Assembly: GCF_019891175.1 (NCBI RefSeq)
Contig: NZ_CP072600.1
Span: 2,790,001 to 2,854,000 of the forward strand
DNA: 64,000 bases
Direction: 5' to 3'
Source: Leptothermofonsia sichuanensis E412
Lineage (GTDB): Bacteria > Cyanobacteriota > Cyanobacteriia > Leptolyngbyales > Leptolyngbyaceae
Below the pieces are notes generated by a model. It did not search any database and was not told the origin of the DNA. It was given only the letters and a program-made list of their open reading frames with translations. Below, one piece after another: positions 16,920 to 25,690 of this stretch. Both the position numbers and the translations under genes were made by a program. Position 1 is the stretch's first letter; the number at the start of each line of letters is the position of its first letter.

Positions 16920-17366
16920 CTATCCCCGGCTGGGAGGCGGTTCATTGAGCAATAGCCAGTACATGCCCAACTGCTGCACAGCCTGAGAAAATTGGATGAA
17001 ATCAACGGGTTTGCGAATGTAGCTGTTGCAGCCCAGACTGTAGCTGTTGAGTACATCCTGCTCCTCTTCAGATGTTGTCAAAACGACCACGGGCAGAAGC
17101 CGGGTTGTTTCGTGCGATCGCAGTTGGCGCAGCACTTCAATCCCATCCATTCTAGGCAGTTTTAAGTCCAGCAAAATCACCGCAGGTTGAACACTGGTAT
17201 CGCGTCCAGCGTAGGTTCCCTGTCCCAATAGATAGTCCAGCGCCTCTACCCCATCGTGGACAACCACAATCTCGTTCGTAATCCGGCTGCGCTGGAGTGC
17301 CCGAATTGCTAGTGCCTCATCATCCGGGTTATCTTCTACCAGAAGAATTGAACGCCCACTAACCAT
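16920..17366 (-). CDS. Rcp1-type single-domain response regulator
   Basis: The 148-residue receiver domain has the acidic pocket E-D-N-P-D-D (residues 11-16), the phospho-acceptor D67 in I-L-L-D-L-K-L-P-R-M-D-G and the conserved K in S-Y-I-R-K-P-V. The layout with D-Y-L-L-G-Q-G-x-Y and the Q-L-G-M-Y-W-L-L-L-N-E-P-P ending is typical of the Rcp1 subclass, which partners phytochrome-type kinases. Its ATG (17366) immediately follows the TGA of the tandem-GAF kinase, so the two are almost certainly translationally coupled cognates. Confidence 0.93.
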   Translation of the reverse strand: MVSGRSILLVEDNPDDEALAIRALQRSRITNEIVVVHDGVEALDYLLGQGTYAGRDTSVQPAVILLDLKLPRMDGIEVLRQLRSHETTRLLPVVVLTTSEEEQDVLNSYSLGCNSYIRKPVDFIQFSQAVQQLGMYWLLLNEPPPSRG

Positions 17367-19439
17367 TCATTCCCCCACTCCCAACGTAAAGTAAAAAGTG
17401 GCACCCTGCCCAACAGCCCCCTCTGCCCACACACGCCCGCCGTGGCGATGGATAACCCGCTGAATGGTGGCCAAGCCAATACCATTGCCGGGAAAGTCTG
17501 CCATTGAGTGCAGCCGCTGAAATGCCCCAAACAGCTTATGGGAATACGCCATGTCAAATCCCGCACCGTCATCTTTAATAAAGTATATTTTTTTACCGGT
17601 ATCATTGACAACCCCAAATTCGATCCGGGCCTGGGGTTTTCTGGAGGTGAACTTCCAGGCATTCTCCAGCAGGTTTACCAGCACTACCCGCAACAGGTGG
17701 GAGTCGCCAGATACCCTCAAGCCTTCCTGAATGACGAACTGGACATCTCGATTAGGAGCAGATTGCCGGAGATCAGAGGTAATTCCCAGGGCGATCGCGC
17801 TTAAGTCTACGAGTTCCTGCTTCAGGTCACTGCGAGTTACCCGTGACAGGGCAAGCAAATCATCGATCAATTGCCCCATGCGTTGGGTTGCCGATCGAAT
17901 TCGCCGCAAGTAATCCTGTCCAGTGGCATCGATTTGCTCATAATAGTCCTCCAGGATTGCCTGACTGAAACCATCAATACTGCGGAGAGGTGCCCGCAGG
18001 TCATGGGAAACCGAATAGGCAAAGGATTCCAGTTCTTGATTGATTGTGCTGAGTTCAGCATTCCGTTTTTGTAAATCCAGATTCAGTTGTTTGACCTGCT
18101 CTTCTGCCTGCTGGCGCTCAATGATTTCCCAGCGCAGGTTGGCAATCAGTTCTGCCTGTTGCAGGGCAATCCCCAGTTGAACCCCAATTTGAACCAGCAA
18201 ACTGACTTCTTCAGCTTGCCAGGAACGGGGACCAGTGTTTTGATAGGCTGCCAGCAATCCCCAGAGTCGAGTTCCCATAAAAATGGGAGCGATCACAAAT
18301 GCTTTTGCCTGAAACTGCTCTAACAGGTCAATGTGGCAATCGGTCAATCCGGCTGTGTAAATGTCGTTTACAGCCCAGTTCTCATGGTTGCGATAGCGAC
18401 CGCCCTGGGTTTCTTGCAGGTAGGTATCTTCCCACACCGTTTGAATGTCTGGTCCAACCAGCCTGACCCATCCTTCACTACATGCTTCGGCAATGAATTC
18501 GCCATTCCAGTCTTCTGTAAAGCGATAGACAGCGACCCGATCTGCCTGCAACAGGTGGCGAGTTTCCTGGGTGGTTGTTTCAAGAATGGTTGGGATATCC
18601 ACTGGTTCACGGATGCGATCGGCAATATTGGCAATCAGGTGTCTCCGCTCGGCTTGCAATTGGGCTTCCTGGATAGAATCTGCCAGTTGGAGGGCGGCTC
18701 CCAGTTGTTGCCCAACCTGGCTCAGCAGGTTAACTTCTGATTCCTGCCATTGGCGCGGTCCCGAATTTTGATACGCCGCCAGTAGCCCCCAGAGATTTTT
18801 CCCCAGATAAATCGGGACAATTGCATAAGCCCGAACCTGGTACTGTTGCAGGGTTTCGATGTAGCAGTCGGGAAAGCCGCTATTGTAGATGTCATAGGCG
18901 ACAAAGCTTTCCCGTTGTTGCAGAATCTCACCCTGGGTTTCCTGCACACAAGGGTCGATAAAACTGGAGTTAGTAAAGTTGCCAGCGCCGATATAGTCGT
19001 CTTTTGCGATCGGATAGGTTCTCAGGGCACACTCACTGATATCTCTCAACAAACCCGCCAGCTTGTGCTGTTCTTCCAGTAGGGAAAGCCAACCCTCTCC
19101 TACAGATTCGCTAATAAATTCACCACTCCAGTCCGGGTGAAAGCGGTAGACGGCTACCCGATCCGCTTCCAGAAAATGCCGGACTTCCTCCAGGGTGGCG
19201 TGGAGAGTGTCGTTAAAGTTAAAAGACTGTTGAATCCGATCAATGATGGATTGTCCCAATTTACCAATGACACGGATAATGCTGCTTTCTCGCTCTGCAG
19301 CTTTTTGCGATCGCCTTGCCTGTTCTTTCAAGACTTCTAAATCGTGTCCTAATTCCGCATTCAAAATTTGCCGAAGCTGCTCAAAGGCCGCCTCATCTCG
19401 ACAGCATTGCTTTAATTTGGTTAACAATTCTTTGTTCAT
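17367..19439 (-). CDS. Tandem-GAF histidine kinase, probable cyanobacteriochrome photoreceptor
   Basis: The 690-residue protein comprises a short N-terminal helix, GAF1 (about 70-255), GAF2 (about 275-432), a coiled coil, HisKA (H479 in S-V-S-H-D-L-R-A-P) and a C-terminal HATPase (N-box L-L-E-N-A-W-K-F, G-N-G-I-G-L-A-T). GAF2 has the canonical cyanobacteriochrome Cys-His pair C368-H369 in D-I-Y-T-A-G-L-T-D-C-H-I, preceded by W-E-D-T-Y-L-Q-E-T-Q-G-G-R-Y. This closely fits bilin-binding GAFs. GAF1 is similar but has C192-Y193 in place of Cys-His. No transmembrane segment is seen, so it is probably soluble. Output is to the abutting Rcp1-like regulator. Bilin attachment and colour response are inference. 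Confidence 0.9.
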   Translation of the reverse strand: MNKELLTKLKQCCRDEAAFEQLRQILNAELGHDLEVLKEQARRSQKAAERESSIIRVIGKLGQSIIDRIQQSFNFNDTLHATLEEVRHFLEADRVAVYRFHPDWSGEFISESVGEGWLSLLEEQHKLAGLLRDISECALRTYPIAKDDYIGAGNFTNSSFIDPCVQETQGEILQQRESFVAYDIYNSGFPDCYIETLQQYQVRAYAIVPIYLGKNLWGLLAAYQNSGPRQWQESEVNLLSQVGQQLGAALQLADSIQEAQLQAERRHLIANIADRIREPVDIPTILETTTQETRHLLQADRVAVYRFTEDWNGEFIAEACSEGWVRLVGPDIQTVWEDTYLQETQGGRYRNHENWAVNDIYTAGLTDCHIDLLEQFQAKAFVIAPIFMGTRLWGLLAAYQNTGPRSWQAEEVSLLVQIGVQLGIALQQAELIANLRWEIIERQQAEEQVKQLNLDLQKRNAELSTINQELESFAYSVSHDLRAPLRSIDGFSQAILEDYYEQIDATGQDYLRRIRSATQRMGQLIDDLLALSRVTRSDLKQELVDLSAIALGITSDLRQSAPNRDVQFVIQEGLRVSGDSHLLRVVLVNLLENAWKFTSRKPQARIEFGVVNDTGKKIYFIKDDGAGFDMAYSHKLFGAFQRLHSMADFPGNGIGLATIQRVIHRHGGRVWAEGAVGQGATFYFTLGVGE

Positions 19440-19851
19440 GTTTTTGTCCAGGGCAGAGGATAAGGGGGGAGGAGGGAGAAGAGAGAAGAGAATTGTTGTT
19501 GGTTGTTAATTGTTATGTAATCCTTTTCAAGCGTGTGAGGTACAGTCAAGGTTCGAAGCACCCCACTCAATCGAGAAGCACTATAGCTATAGCCATGAAG
19601 GTCAGGACAAATTAGAAGGCTCAATACCTGAGTCCCATCATCCTTTCCTCCCTGTCCCCTGTTCCCTGCATAACACATCTACAGCGAGGCAGAGCTTCCT
19701 GGATGCCATTGGAAGCTGGAGCTTCCAGGTCAGCATTACCAGGCTGGAGTCTAGTAACGAGTAAACACCTCCTCACTCCTCGGCATTGCTGAATCTGGGT
19801 ATGAATTAGAGCGTGTATGAATTGAAACTTCGTTCCAATTCATACTGCTAT
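19440..19851. other. Repeat-filled interval between two kinase genes
   Basis: No gene seen. In order it holds a purine-rich stretch (about 19455-19495), ttgttggttgttaattg-type heptamers, a copy of the cttttcaagggtg repeat (19521-19590), the complement of ttctaatttgtcctgacct (about 19598-19616), a small ccaggc/agcttcc palindrome cluster (19680-19760) and the second cattgctgaat palindromic repeat (19785-19864). Confidence 0.65.
19521..19590 (+). repeat. Dispersed repeat (cttttcaagggtg family), copy A
   Basis: Reads ccttttcaagcgtgtgagg-tacagtcaagg-then agcaccccactcaatcgag-aagcactatag. It is shorter than copies B (24791-24886) and C (57051-57155) because the middle is deleted. Confidence 0.75.
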
Positions 19852-19864
19852 TCAGCAGCGCCCA
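19785..19864. repeat. Dispersed palindromic repeat (cattgctgaat family), copy 2
   Basis: Begins ggcattgctgaatctggg and ends ctattcagcagcgccc. The interior tgaattgaaacttcgttcca forms a smaller palindrome. It overlaps the last codons and stop (TGA 19852-19854) of the receiver-PAS kinase gene. Confidence 0.75.
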
Positions 19865-21519
19865 CTCCTCTCCTCTCTGCCTTCCCTGCTGCTATTAAGC
19901 GGTAGATTAACTGTAAACGTAGTCCCCCTGTCAACCTGACTCTGCACAGTCAACGCCCCTTGGTGAATTTGCACCGATTGGTAGACGATCGCCAGTCCCA
20001 GACCAGTGCCGGGAATTTTGCCGACATTGCTGCCTCGATGGAAAGATTCAAACAACTGTTCCAGGTCAGCTTCAGGAATCCCAATCCCTTCATCCTGGAT
20101 CTGAAAGATGACCCGCTCCTGCTGGAGAGCCAGGGTAAAGTGAATCCATTTGTTGTGGGGAGAGTACTTGATCGCATTGGACAACAGGTTCGTCAGGATG
20201 TGCCTCAGCAGCAATTCATCCATGCAGGCAACAATCTCTGCTTCTGAACAGGTAAAGGTAATCGTGTGGTCGCTGTTGCTGGTTGACTGCATTTCTTCCA
20301 CCAACTCTCGACAGAACTGTACCAGTTCCATTGGTTCAGGCTTAAACTCCTGTTTCCCCAACTCTGTTTTGCCTAAAAACAGGACATCATCCAGTAGTTG
20401 AGTCATTCGTTTAGCCGCCGCCTGAATTCGATCCAGATACAATAACTGTTTTGCTTCAGGGGCAACTTTGCGGAACCGTTCCAGCAACTGGGCTGAAAGA
20501 ACCACCACACTCAGCGGAGTCCGAAACTCATGGGACACCATCGAGACAAAGCGGGATTTAAGGTCGTTGAGTTCTTTTTCCTTTTGCAGGGCTTTGCGAG
20601 TTTCCTCTGCCTGTTTGCGATCGGTGATGTCCCGCGAATTGATCACCAGATTTCCTTTGCCATCAGGTTCCACAAAATGCTTGCCAATGGCTTCCAGTAA
20701 CCGCCAGGAACCATCTTGATGACGAAATCGAAACTCTACGGAGATGGTCTGGTCAGGGTTTTGAATGGTTTGTTGAAAAGCCAGGATCATCTTTTCGACA
20801 TCATCAGGATGCACATAGTCGAATTCCACGTTGCCGATCAGCGTCTCTGGTGCGTAGCCCAAAACCCGTGCAATTGAGGGACTGACGTAGGTGATCGTTC
20901 CCGCTTCATCCAGGACGGTGATGATATCCAGGGCATTTTCAATCAGCGACCGAAATCGTCTTTCGCTGTCCCGCAGGGCCTGTTCTGCCTCGCGTCGTTT
21001 CTGACGTTCCTGCGCTTCCCGCAATTCTCGCTCAACTGCCGGAACCAGTCTGGTCAGGTTATCTTTCATCAAATAATCATGGGCACCGGCTTTCATGGCG
21101 GCGACAGCCGTATCTTCCCCAATGCTGCCCGACACAATAATAAACGGTAAATCCAATTGCTTATCTTGCAGCAGTTTCAAAGCATCCAGGGCATTAAAGT
21201 GAGGGAGGTTGTAATCAGCAATAATCAGGTGCCAGGGGTGACTTTCCAGTGCTGCACTCATTTCGTCACGATTGTCTACCCGCCTGTAGGTCAGAATATA
21301 CCCCCTGCGCTGAAGTTCTCTAACAATCAGGAGGGTGTCGTCTTCAGAATCCTCAACAACCAGGACTGCCAGTGCTCGATGGGTGGCTTCAGTGGTATCC
21401 GCCATTGACACACTGGTGGCTGCGATCGCCGGATCAGGTGCCGGGGCTGATTCAAGTTCCACCGGAACCGTTGGGGGAGATGGGATTTTTTCGTGAGGAT
21501 CTGGATCTGATTGCGACAT
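19852..21519 (-). CDS. Receiver-PAS-histidine kinase hybrid
   Basis: The 555-residue protein has a Pro-rich leader (1-48) and an N-terminal receiver domain (about 50-165) with E-D-S-E-D-D and phospho-acceptor D102 in I-I-A-D-Y-N-L-P. A PAS/PAC module (188-305), HisKA with H330 in M-V-S-H-E-F-R-T-P, and a HATPase follow. The HATPase has N-L-L-S-N-A-I-K-Y-S, D-E-G-I-G-I and G-T-G-L-G-L. It is probably cytoplasmic and takes phosphate or a signal through its own receiver; partners are unknown. The final residues (R-E-G-R-E-E-R-S-G-R-C) come from purine-rich DNA and a dispersed repeat, so the native C-terminus may have been replaced. Confidence 0.92.
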   Translation of the reverse strand: MSQSDPDPHEKIPSPPTVPVELESAPAPDPAIAATSVSMADTTEATHRALAVLVVEDSEDDTLLIVRELQRRGYILTYRRVDNRDEMSAALESHPWHLIIADYNLPHFNALDALKLLQDKQLDLPFIIVSGSIGEDTAVAAMKAGAHDYLMKDNLTRLVPAVERELREAQERQKRREAEQALRDSERRFRSLIENALDIITVLDEAGTITYVSPSIARVLGYAPETLIGNVEFDYVHPDDVEKMILAFQQTIQNPDQTISVEFRFRHQDGSWRLLEAIGKHFVEPDGKGNLVINSRDITDRKQAEETRKALQKEKELNDLKSRFVSMVSHEFRTPLSVVVLSAQLLERFRKVAPEAKQLLYLDRIQAAAKRMTQLLDDVLFLGKTELGKQEFKPEPMELVQFCRELVEEMQSTSNSDHTITFTCSEAEIVACMDELLLRHILTNLLSNAIKYSPHNKWIHFTLALQQERVIFQIQDEGIGIPEADLEQLFESFHRGSNVGKIPGTGLGLAIVYQSVQIHQGALTVQSQVDRGTTFTVNLPLNSSREGREERSGRC

Positions 21520-21767
21520 AAAGCCAAGTCAGTTTATTCAGTAGGTTGACCGGGTTGAACCGAGGTAACTTCCAGTTCAACCCCTTGCAGCGTAGGATTT
21601 GGGGGCTTCACTTTTCTTTACATCACCCGGCTTTCCAGGGCATTCTCAATCCCTGTCTGGAAAGGCATAACTATCAAACCTGATACTCTATCCAGGAAGT
21701 TTTTACAAGGACTTTCAGGAGGTTCTATTCTGACGATGCATGCAGGTGATGTGTGGCAACGTTCTGA

Positions 21768-22379
21768 TGTCAGGATTCACCAAATGGCTCTCAAAATGAC
21801 GATCGCCCCCCAACTGAAGCTCCCAACGTCACCGCCAGTTCTCCTCCCCGCACAACCGACCCCTGCAAACTGGGGGATGGGGATACGCGCATCAGCCCAA
21901 CTGAACTGGCAATTCTGGCTTCCACCTTTCAGCAAACCTTCCAGCTTTCAGATTCGGAGTTGCTCAATGAATACCCCGGCTTGCCAGAGAATTTCTGCGT
22001 CGCAGTCCTAACCTGCTCAGAACCCAACTGGCAGCAAGGCTGCGATCGCACCTGCGGCATCGGGTGGCTAAAGAGTTTCATGGCACCTGGGTGGGTGGAG
22101 GGCACCTCTTTCGCCAGCCCAGCGGTTGCTGGGGTGGTGGCATTGATGAAAGGTGAGGATCCACAACGACGGTTAAATCGCTATCGCCTGGTTACCATTC
22201 TCAAATCGACTGCCACCTATGATGGGTTGAGCCTCTCCCCAGCAGAAGCCGAGCGATACCGCTCACTCCTGCAAAATCATCAGGTGGCTGCTGCAATACC
22301 GCCAGAGCAGTATTTCTTTGGAAGTGGTTTGGTGAATGCAGAAGCGGCGATTCGGGAGGTGAGGCGATCGCTAAAGTAA
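21768..22379 (+). pseudogene. Truncated subtilisin-like (S8) protease remnant
   Basis: An open frame follows TGA 21765-21767 and reads to TAA at 22377-22379. Only the C-terminal part of an S8 domain is recognisable: G-T-S-F-A-S-P-A-V-A-G-V-V-A-L-M-K with the catalytic Ser. It is followed by a C-terminal helix region ending F-G-S-G-L-V-N-A-E-A-A-I. The Asp and His catalytic motifs are absent. The preceding 60-70 codons are Cys/Thr/Pro-rich and not S8-like, and no clear ATG precedes them (TTG 21960 is the best start). It probably arose by internal deletion. Confidence 0.7.
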
Positions 22380-22456
22380 TTGCCAGATAATTTGAGCCAA
22401 CTTCTCCAGGCTGTGGGACGGATCTATTACGCTATATGAAGTGTTGATCGCAGGTT

Positions 22457-23629
22457 ATGGAACAACTCAAGCCTCGCTACTCGATTGCCTGGATTAATCG
22501 AATTGCTGAGATCCCCCAGGCGGTATGGAACGCTCTGGCAGTGCCGCTCAAAACCCCCTTCCTGGAGTGGGAATGGCTGAACAATATGGAAACCTCTGGC
22601 AGTGTAACTGCCAGAACGGGCTGGTTGCCCAATCATTTGACAGTCTGGCGCGATCGCAGCCTGATTGCCATCGCCCCTCTTTACATCAAAACCCATAGCT
22701 ACGGCGAATTCGTGTTCGATCATCAGTGGGCAGATCTGGCAGCAAGATTGGGAATTGACTACTACCCCAAACTGCTGGGCATGTCACCCTTTACCCCCGC
22801 AGAGGGATACCGATTCTTAATCGCACCGGGAGAGAATGAAGATGAACTGACCGCTTTTATGGTCAGTGCCATTGACCACTTCTGCGATCGCAACGGCATC
22901 TCTGGCTGTAACTTTCTCTATGTGGATCCAGAATGGCGACCGGTGATTGAACGTCATGGCTTTATCAGTTGGCTCCACCACAGCTTTATCTGGCAGAACC
23001 AGGGATTTCAAACCTTTGATGATTATTTGAATTTGTTCAACGCTAACCAGCGGCGCAACATAAAGCGGGAACGCAAAGCCGTTGAAAAAGCCGGATTGAC
23101 CCTACGGGTCCTGACTGGCGAAGAAATTTCCAGAACGTTGTTATCGCTGATGTATGCTTTCTACAGTGACACCTGTGACAAATTTGGCTGGTGGGGCAGT
23201 AAATACCTGACCCAAAAGTTTTTTGAACAGCTTTACCCCCACTACACCCATCGGATTGTGTTGATTGCTGCCTACCAGGAACATAATCCTCACCATCCAA
23301 CCGGCATGTCCTTTTGCCTGACCAAAGGCAACAACCTCTATGGCCGCTACTGGGGAGCATCCCAGGATATTGATTGCCTCCACTTTGATGCCTGTTATTA
23401 CACACCAATCGAATGGGCAATTGACCAGGGCATCCAGATGTTTGACCCCGGTGCAGGTGGACGACACAAAAAAAGACGGGGCTTTCCAGCCACTCCAAAC
23501 CATTCAGTCCATCGTTTCTATCATCCACGTCTGACCCAAATTTTCCGTGCCTATATTGGTGAGGTCAATGCCATGGAACAGCAAGAAATGGATACCATCA
23601 ATCAACAGTTACCCTTTAAGCAAAGTTAG
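22457..23629 (+). CDS. FemAB-like (DUF482/COG3146) acyltransferase-fold protein
   Basis: This 390-residue protein matches the FemAB_like/DUF482 family of GNAT-fold proteins. Diagnostic stretches are P-F-L-E-W-E-W-L, A-N-Q-R-R-N-I-K-R-E-R-K, G-R-Y-W-G-A, and near the end F-D-P-G-A-G-G-R-H-K-K-R-R-G-F. Members are annotated as possible peptidoglycan or amino-acyl transfer proteins, but no substrate is established. There is no signal peptide, so it is cytoplasmic. The gene starts 77 bases after the subtilase remnant on the same strand. Confidence 0.88.
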   Translation: MEQLKPRYSIAWINRIAEIPQAVWNALAVPLKTPFLEWEWLNNMETSGSVTARTGWLPNHLTVWRDRSLIAIAPLYIKTHSYGEFVFDHQWADLAARLGIDYYPKLLGMSPFTPAEGYRFLIAPGENEDELTAFMVSAIDHFCDRNGISGCNFLYVDPEWRPVIERHGFISWLHHSFIWQNQGFQTFDDYLNLFNANQRRNIKRERKAVEKAGLTLRVLTGEEISRTLLSLMYAFYSDTCDKFGWWGSKYLTQKFFEQLYPHYTHRIVLIAAYQEHNPHHPTGMSFCLTKGNNLYGRYWGASQDIDCLHFDACYYTPIEWAIDQGIQMFDPGAGGRHKKRRGFPATPNHSVHRFYHPRLTQIFRAYIGEVNAMEQQEMDTINQQLPFKQS

Positions 23630-23782
23630 CTTCCTTAAGCACCCTCAATACAAGACTGAGAACTGATCGTTTCCAGTGCTCTACCCGAAACGAGTGACTC
23701 CTAAGAAATTAGATTTTCAACAAGCATAAATACTCATCAAGCACATTTGATTTCTTCCACCCTGAAGGTGCCAGGCGCGTGG

Positions 23783-23945
23783 AATGCTAACTACTAACCA
23801 CTAATCACTAATCACTTCCCCTGCCGCCCGTCTCCTGTCGCCAGTTATCAAAATTGCCAGTCCCCTACAACTTTACAGATCAACGACTCTGGGCTTGGCT
23901 GCATCCGCAGTCGCCAGTTATCAAAATTGCCACTCCCTACAACTT
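23783..23945. repeat. Heptamer tract and 36-bp direct repeat at the uppS 3' end
   Basis: Bases 23783-23815 carry ctaacta/ctaacca/ctaatca heptamers. gtcgccagttatcaaaattg plus about 16 further bases occurs at 23837-23873 and again at 23910-23945. The second copy includes the stop codon of uppS (23937-23939). The rest of the 23630-23936 interval shows nothing else I can support. Confidence 0.75.
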
Positions 23946-24686
23946 CCCAAACCGCCGTTCTCGCTGTTGATAGTCGCACAATGCCTGGTGAAATTCCTTC
24001 CGGTCAAAGTCGGGCCACAGGGTATCCGTGACATAAATTTCAGCGTATGCCATTTGCCAGAGCAAAAAGTTGCTGATCCGCATCTCGCCACTGGTGCGGA
24101 TCAATAAGTCAGGATCGCAGGTGCCACAGGTATAGAGATGGCGTTCAAACAACGCCTCATCAATTTGCTCCGGTTGAAGAAGCCCCTGCTCTACTTTGCG
24201 GGCGATCGCCCGACAGGCTTGCACAATCTCCTGTCGTCCACCATAGTTGGTCGCCACGGTGAATCGGATGCCTGAATTGTTCTGAGTTGCTGCCATTGAA
24301 CGTTCAATCTCTTCCTGCAAGGATTTGGGCAGCGCATTCAAATTACCAACAAACTGAATGCGGACATTTTCCTGCATCATCTCTCGGAGTTCCTGGCGCA
24401 GAACCCGTTCAAACAGCGTCATCAAAAATTCGACTTCTTCCACAGGTCTGCCCCAGTTTTCGGTTGAAAAGGCATAGGCAGTCAATGCTTCAATTCCCCA
24501 GTCCCGGCAGCAGCGGAGTAAATCTTTGAGGACATCAACTCCTCGACGGTGTCCCATAATTCGGGGCATCCCTCGACGCTTTGCCCAACGTCCATTGCCA
24601 TCCATAATGACAGCAACATGCCGGGGCAACCGTTCTCGCATCAGGTCAGCAGGCAGGTCTTGCAAAACAGTTGAATTTGCAGTCAT
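23937..24686 (-). CDS. uppS: Isoprenyl transferase (undecaprenyl diphosphate synthase)
   Basis: The 249-residue cis-prenyltransferase condenses isopentenyl diphosphate units onto a short prenyl diphosphate to form the undecaprenyl carrier for cell-wall glycans. Family signatures are complete: [13 protein letters not shown] with catalytic D29, A-F-S-T-E-N-W, and near the C-terminus [21 protein letters not shown]. It is usually cytoplasmic or membrane-associated. It stands alone here, with repeats on both sides. Confidence 0.96.
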   Translation of the reverse strand: MTANSTVLQDLPADLMRERLPRHVAVIMDGNGRWAKRRGMPRIMGHRRGVDVLKDLLRCCRDWGIEALTAYAFSTENWGRPVEEVEFLMTLFERVLRQELREMMQENVRIQFVGNLNALPKSLQEEIERSMAATQNNSGIRFTVATNYGGRQEIVQACRAIARKVEQGLLQPEQIDEALFERHLYTCGTCDPDLLIRTSGEMRISNFLLWQMAYAEIYVTDTLWPDFDRKEFHQALCDYQQRERRFGKL

Positions 24687-24790
24687 GTTTTCTCTCAGAC
24701 AGAAGATAAATGAACCTCAGATTAGGAGAAAGCAGCGTTTTTTCATAAACAGCAACAGAATAGCGCAGTCAGTATAGCCTGGCCCCCTTT

Positions 24791-24886
24791 TATAACCCTT
24801 TTCAAGGGTGTGAGGTCCAGTGAGGGTGCGGAACACCCCGCTGTGCCTCACACTCCCGTACCTTACTCAATTGCGAAACGCTATAG
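24791..24886 (+). repeat. Dispersed repeat (cttttcaagggtg family), copy B
   Basis: A full-length copy: cccttttcaagggtgtgagg, then gaacaccccgctgtgcctca, then ccttactcaattgcgaaacg-ctatag. It aligns along its length with 57051-57155. Confidence 0.8.
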
Positions 24887-24942
24887 AGGGGGTGTATCCA
24901 GACAGGGGGGCAGGTTCAAAGAGATCTTTGGGATAGCGATCA

Positions 24943-25208
24943 TTAACCTGCGTAAGTCCAGTTTTTCCAACTTCTTTCATCGCTATTAACGCCAGCTTTG
25001 CCTGTGGCGTCAATGACTTTGCTGCCAACCTCGTGAATTCTTAGCCCAGACTTAATATTTTTCAAGATCCTTCTACCATCTCACGAATCAAGTCTGTTTT
25101 TTCTGTATCCACCTGGTTTGTCATACCATTTTGAATGTTGGGTTGTTCCCACAATTGCTCAACAGGAGCGGCAAATTTGACAGAATAGGGTTGTGATTGA
25201 GGAGTCAT
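24943..25208 (-). pseudogene. Small gene broken by frameshifts, function unknown
   Basis: ATG 25208 (preceded by agaaagagg) opens 48 codons reading M-T-P-Q-S-Q-P-Y-S-V-K-F-A-A-P-V to T-D-L-I-R-E-M-V-E-G-S, ending at TGA 25062-25064. A second frame, open from a TTG at 25065, reads K-N-I-K-S-G-L-R-I-H-E-V-G-S-K-V-I-D-A-T-G to TAA 24943-24945. A third frame carries on as L-T-Q-V-N-D-R-Y-P-K-D-L-F-E-P into repeat B. Two frameshifts would restore one protein of roughly 110 residues. An overlapping two-gene arrangement is the alternative. I do not recognise the family. Confidence 0.45.
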
Positions 25209-25246
25209 CCTCTTTCTTGGTTCAGCCCAGTGTTTAGGAAAAGGGT

Positions 25247-25570
25247 ATGGATAGTAACAATTGGCTCACTCAGCTACTGATGCTGGGGGTCGGCACCACC
25301 TCCATCGTGGCAGAAAAGATTAAGGAAGTCAGCGATGAACTGGTCAAAGACGGCAAACTCAATCCTGACCAGGCAAAGGTGGTCATGGATGATCTGGTTC
25401 ACAAGCTGAAGTCAGAGCAAGGGAATTTTGAAAGCAATATGCAGCGTCAGATGCGTAACCTGCTGCAAGATATTGGTGTTCCCCGACAGGCTGAAATGGA
25501 TGAATTGCGGGGACGCATCGATCGCCTGGAACGGCAGGTCCGAGATCTGGAAAATAAGCTGTGGCGCTAA
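25247..25570 (+). CDS. Phasin-like small coiled-coil protein
   Basis: The product is 107 residues, with a short apolar N-terminus (W-L-T-Q-L-L-M-L-G-V-G-T-T). A long amphipathic helical region follows, ending in a heptad coiled coil, E-L-R-G-R-I-D-R-L-E-R-Q-V-R-D-L-E. It resembles the PhaI/PhaF phasin-type family (polyhydroxyalkanoate granule-associated). Many cyanobacterial members occur without PHA genes, and no PHA genes are nearby. AGGAAAAGGG precedes the ATG. Confidence 0.72.
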   Translation: MDSNNWLTQLLMLGVGTTSIVAEKIKEVSDELVKDGKLNPDQAKVVMDDLVHKLKSEQGNFESNMQRQMRNLLQDIGVPRQAEMDELRGRIDRLERQVRDLENKLWR

Positions 25571-25594
25571 AAACTGTGGTACTGAAGGATGAAA

Positions 25595-25680
25595 CCTTTA
25601 TAACTTGAAATTTCACCCCAGAGGGCACAAAGGAATGACTCTGTGCCCTCGGTGTCCCGGTGGTAGAACGTGGGTTTCAA
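25595..25680. repeat. Dispersed hairpin repeat (gagacacagag family), copy 2
   Basis: accccagagggcacaaagg and its complementary arm ctgtgccctcggtgtcccgg lie between the phasin-like gene and the 3' end of argC. Confidence 0.7.
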
Positions 25681-25690
25681 CGCCAGCGTT

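Noticed and set aside
22457-23629. tRNA-dependent FemX-type cell-wall enzyme
   Set aside because: The family similarity is to DUF482/FemAB-like proteins in general; specific FemX function has no support.
25062-25068. Programmed frameshift at TCTTGAAAAA
   Set aside because: There is no clear slippery heptamer with a pseudoknot, and a second frame change is needed downstream, so decay is more likely.
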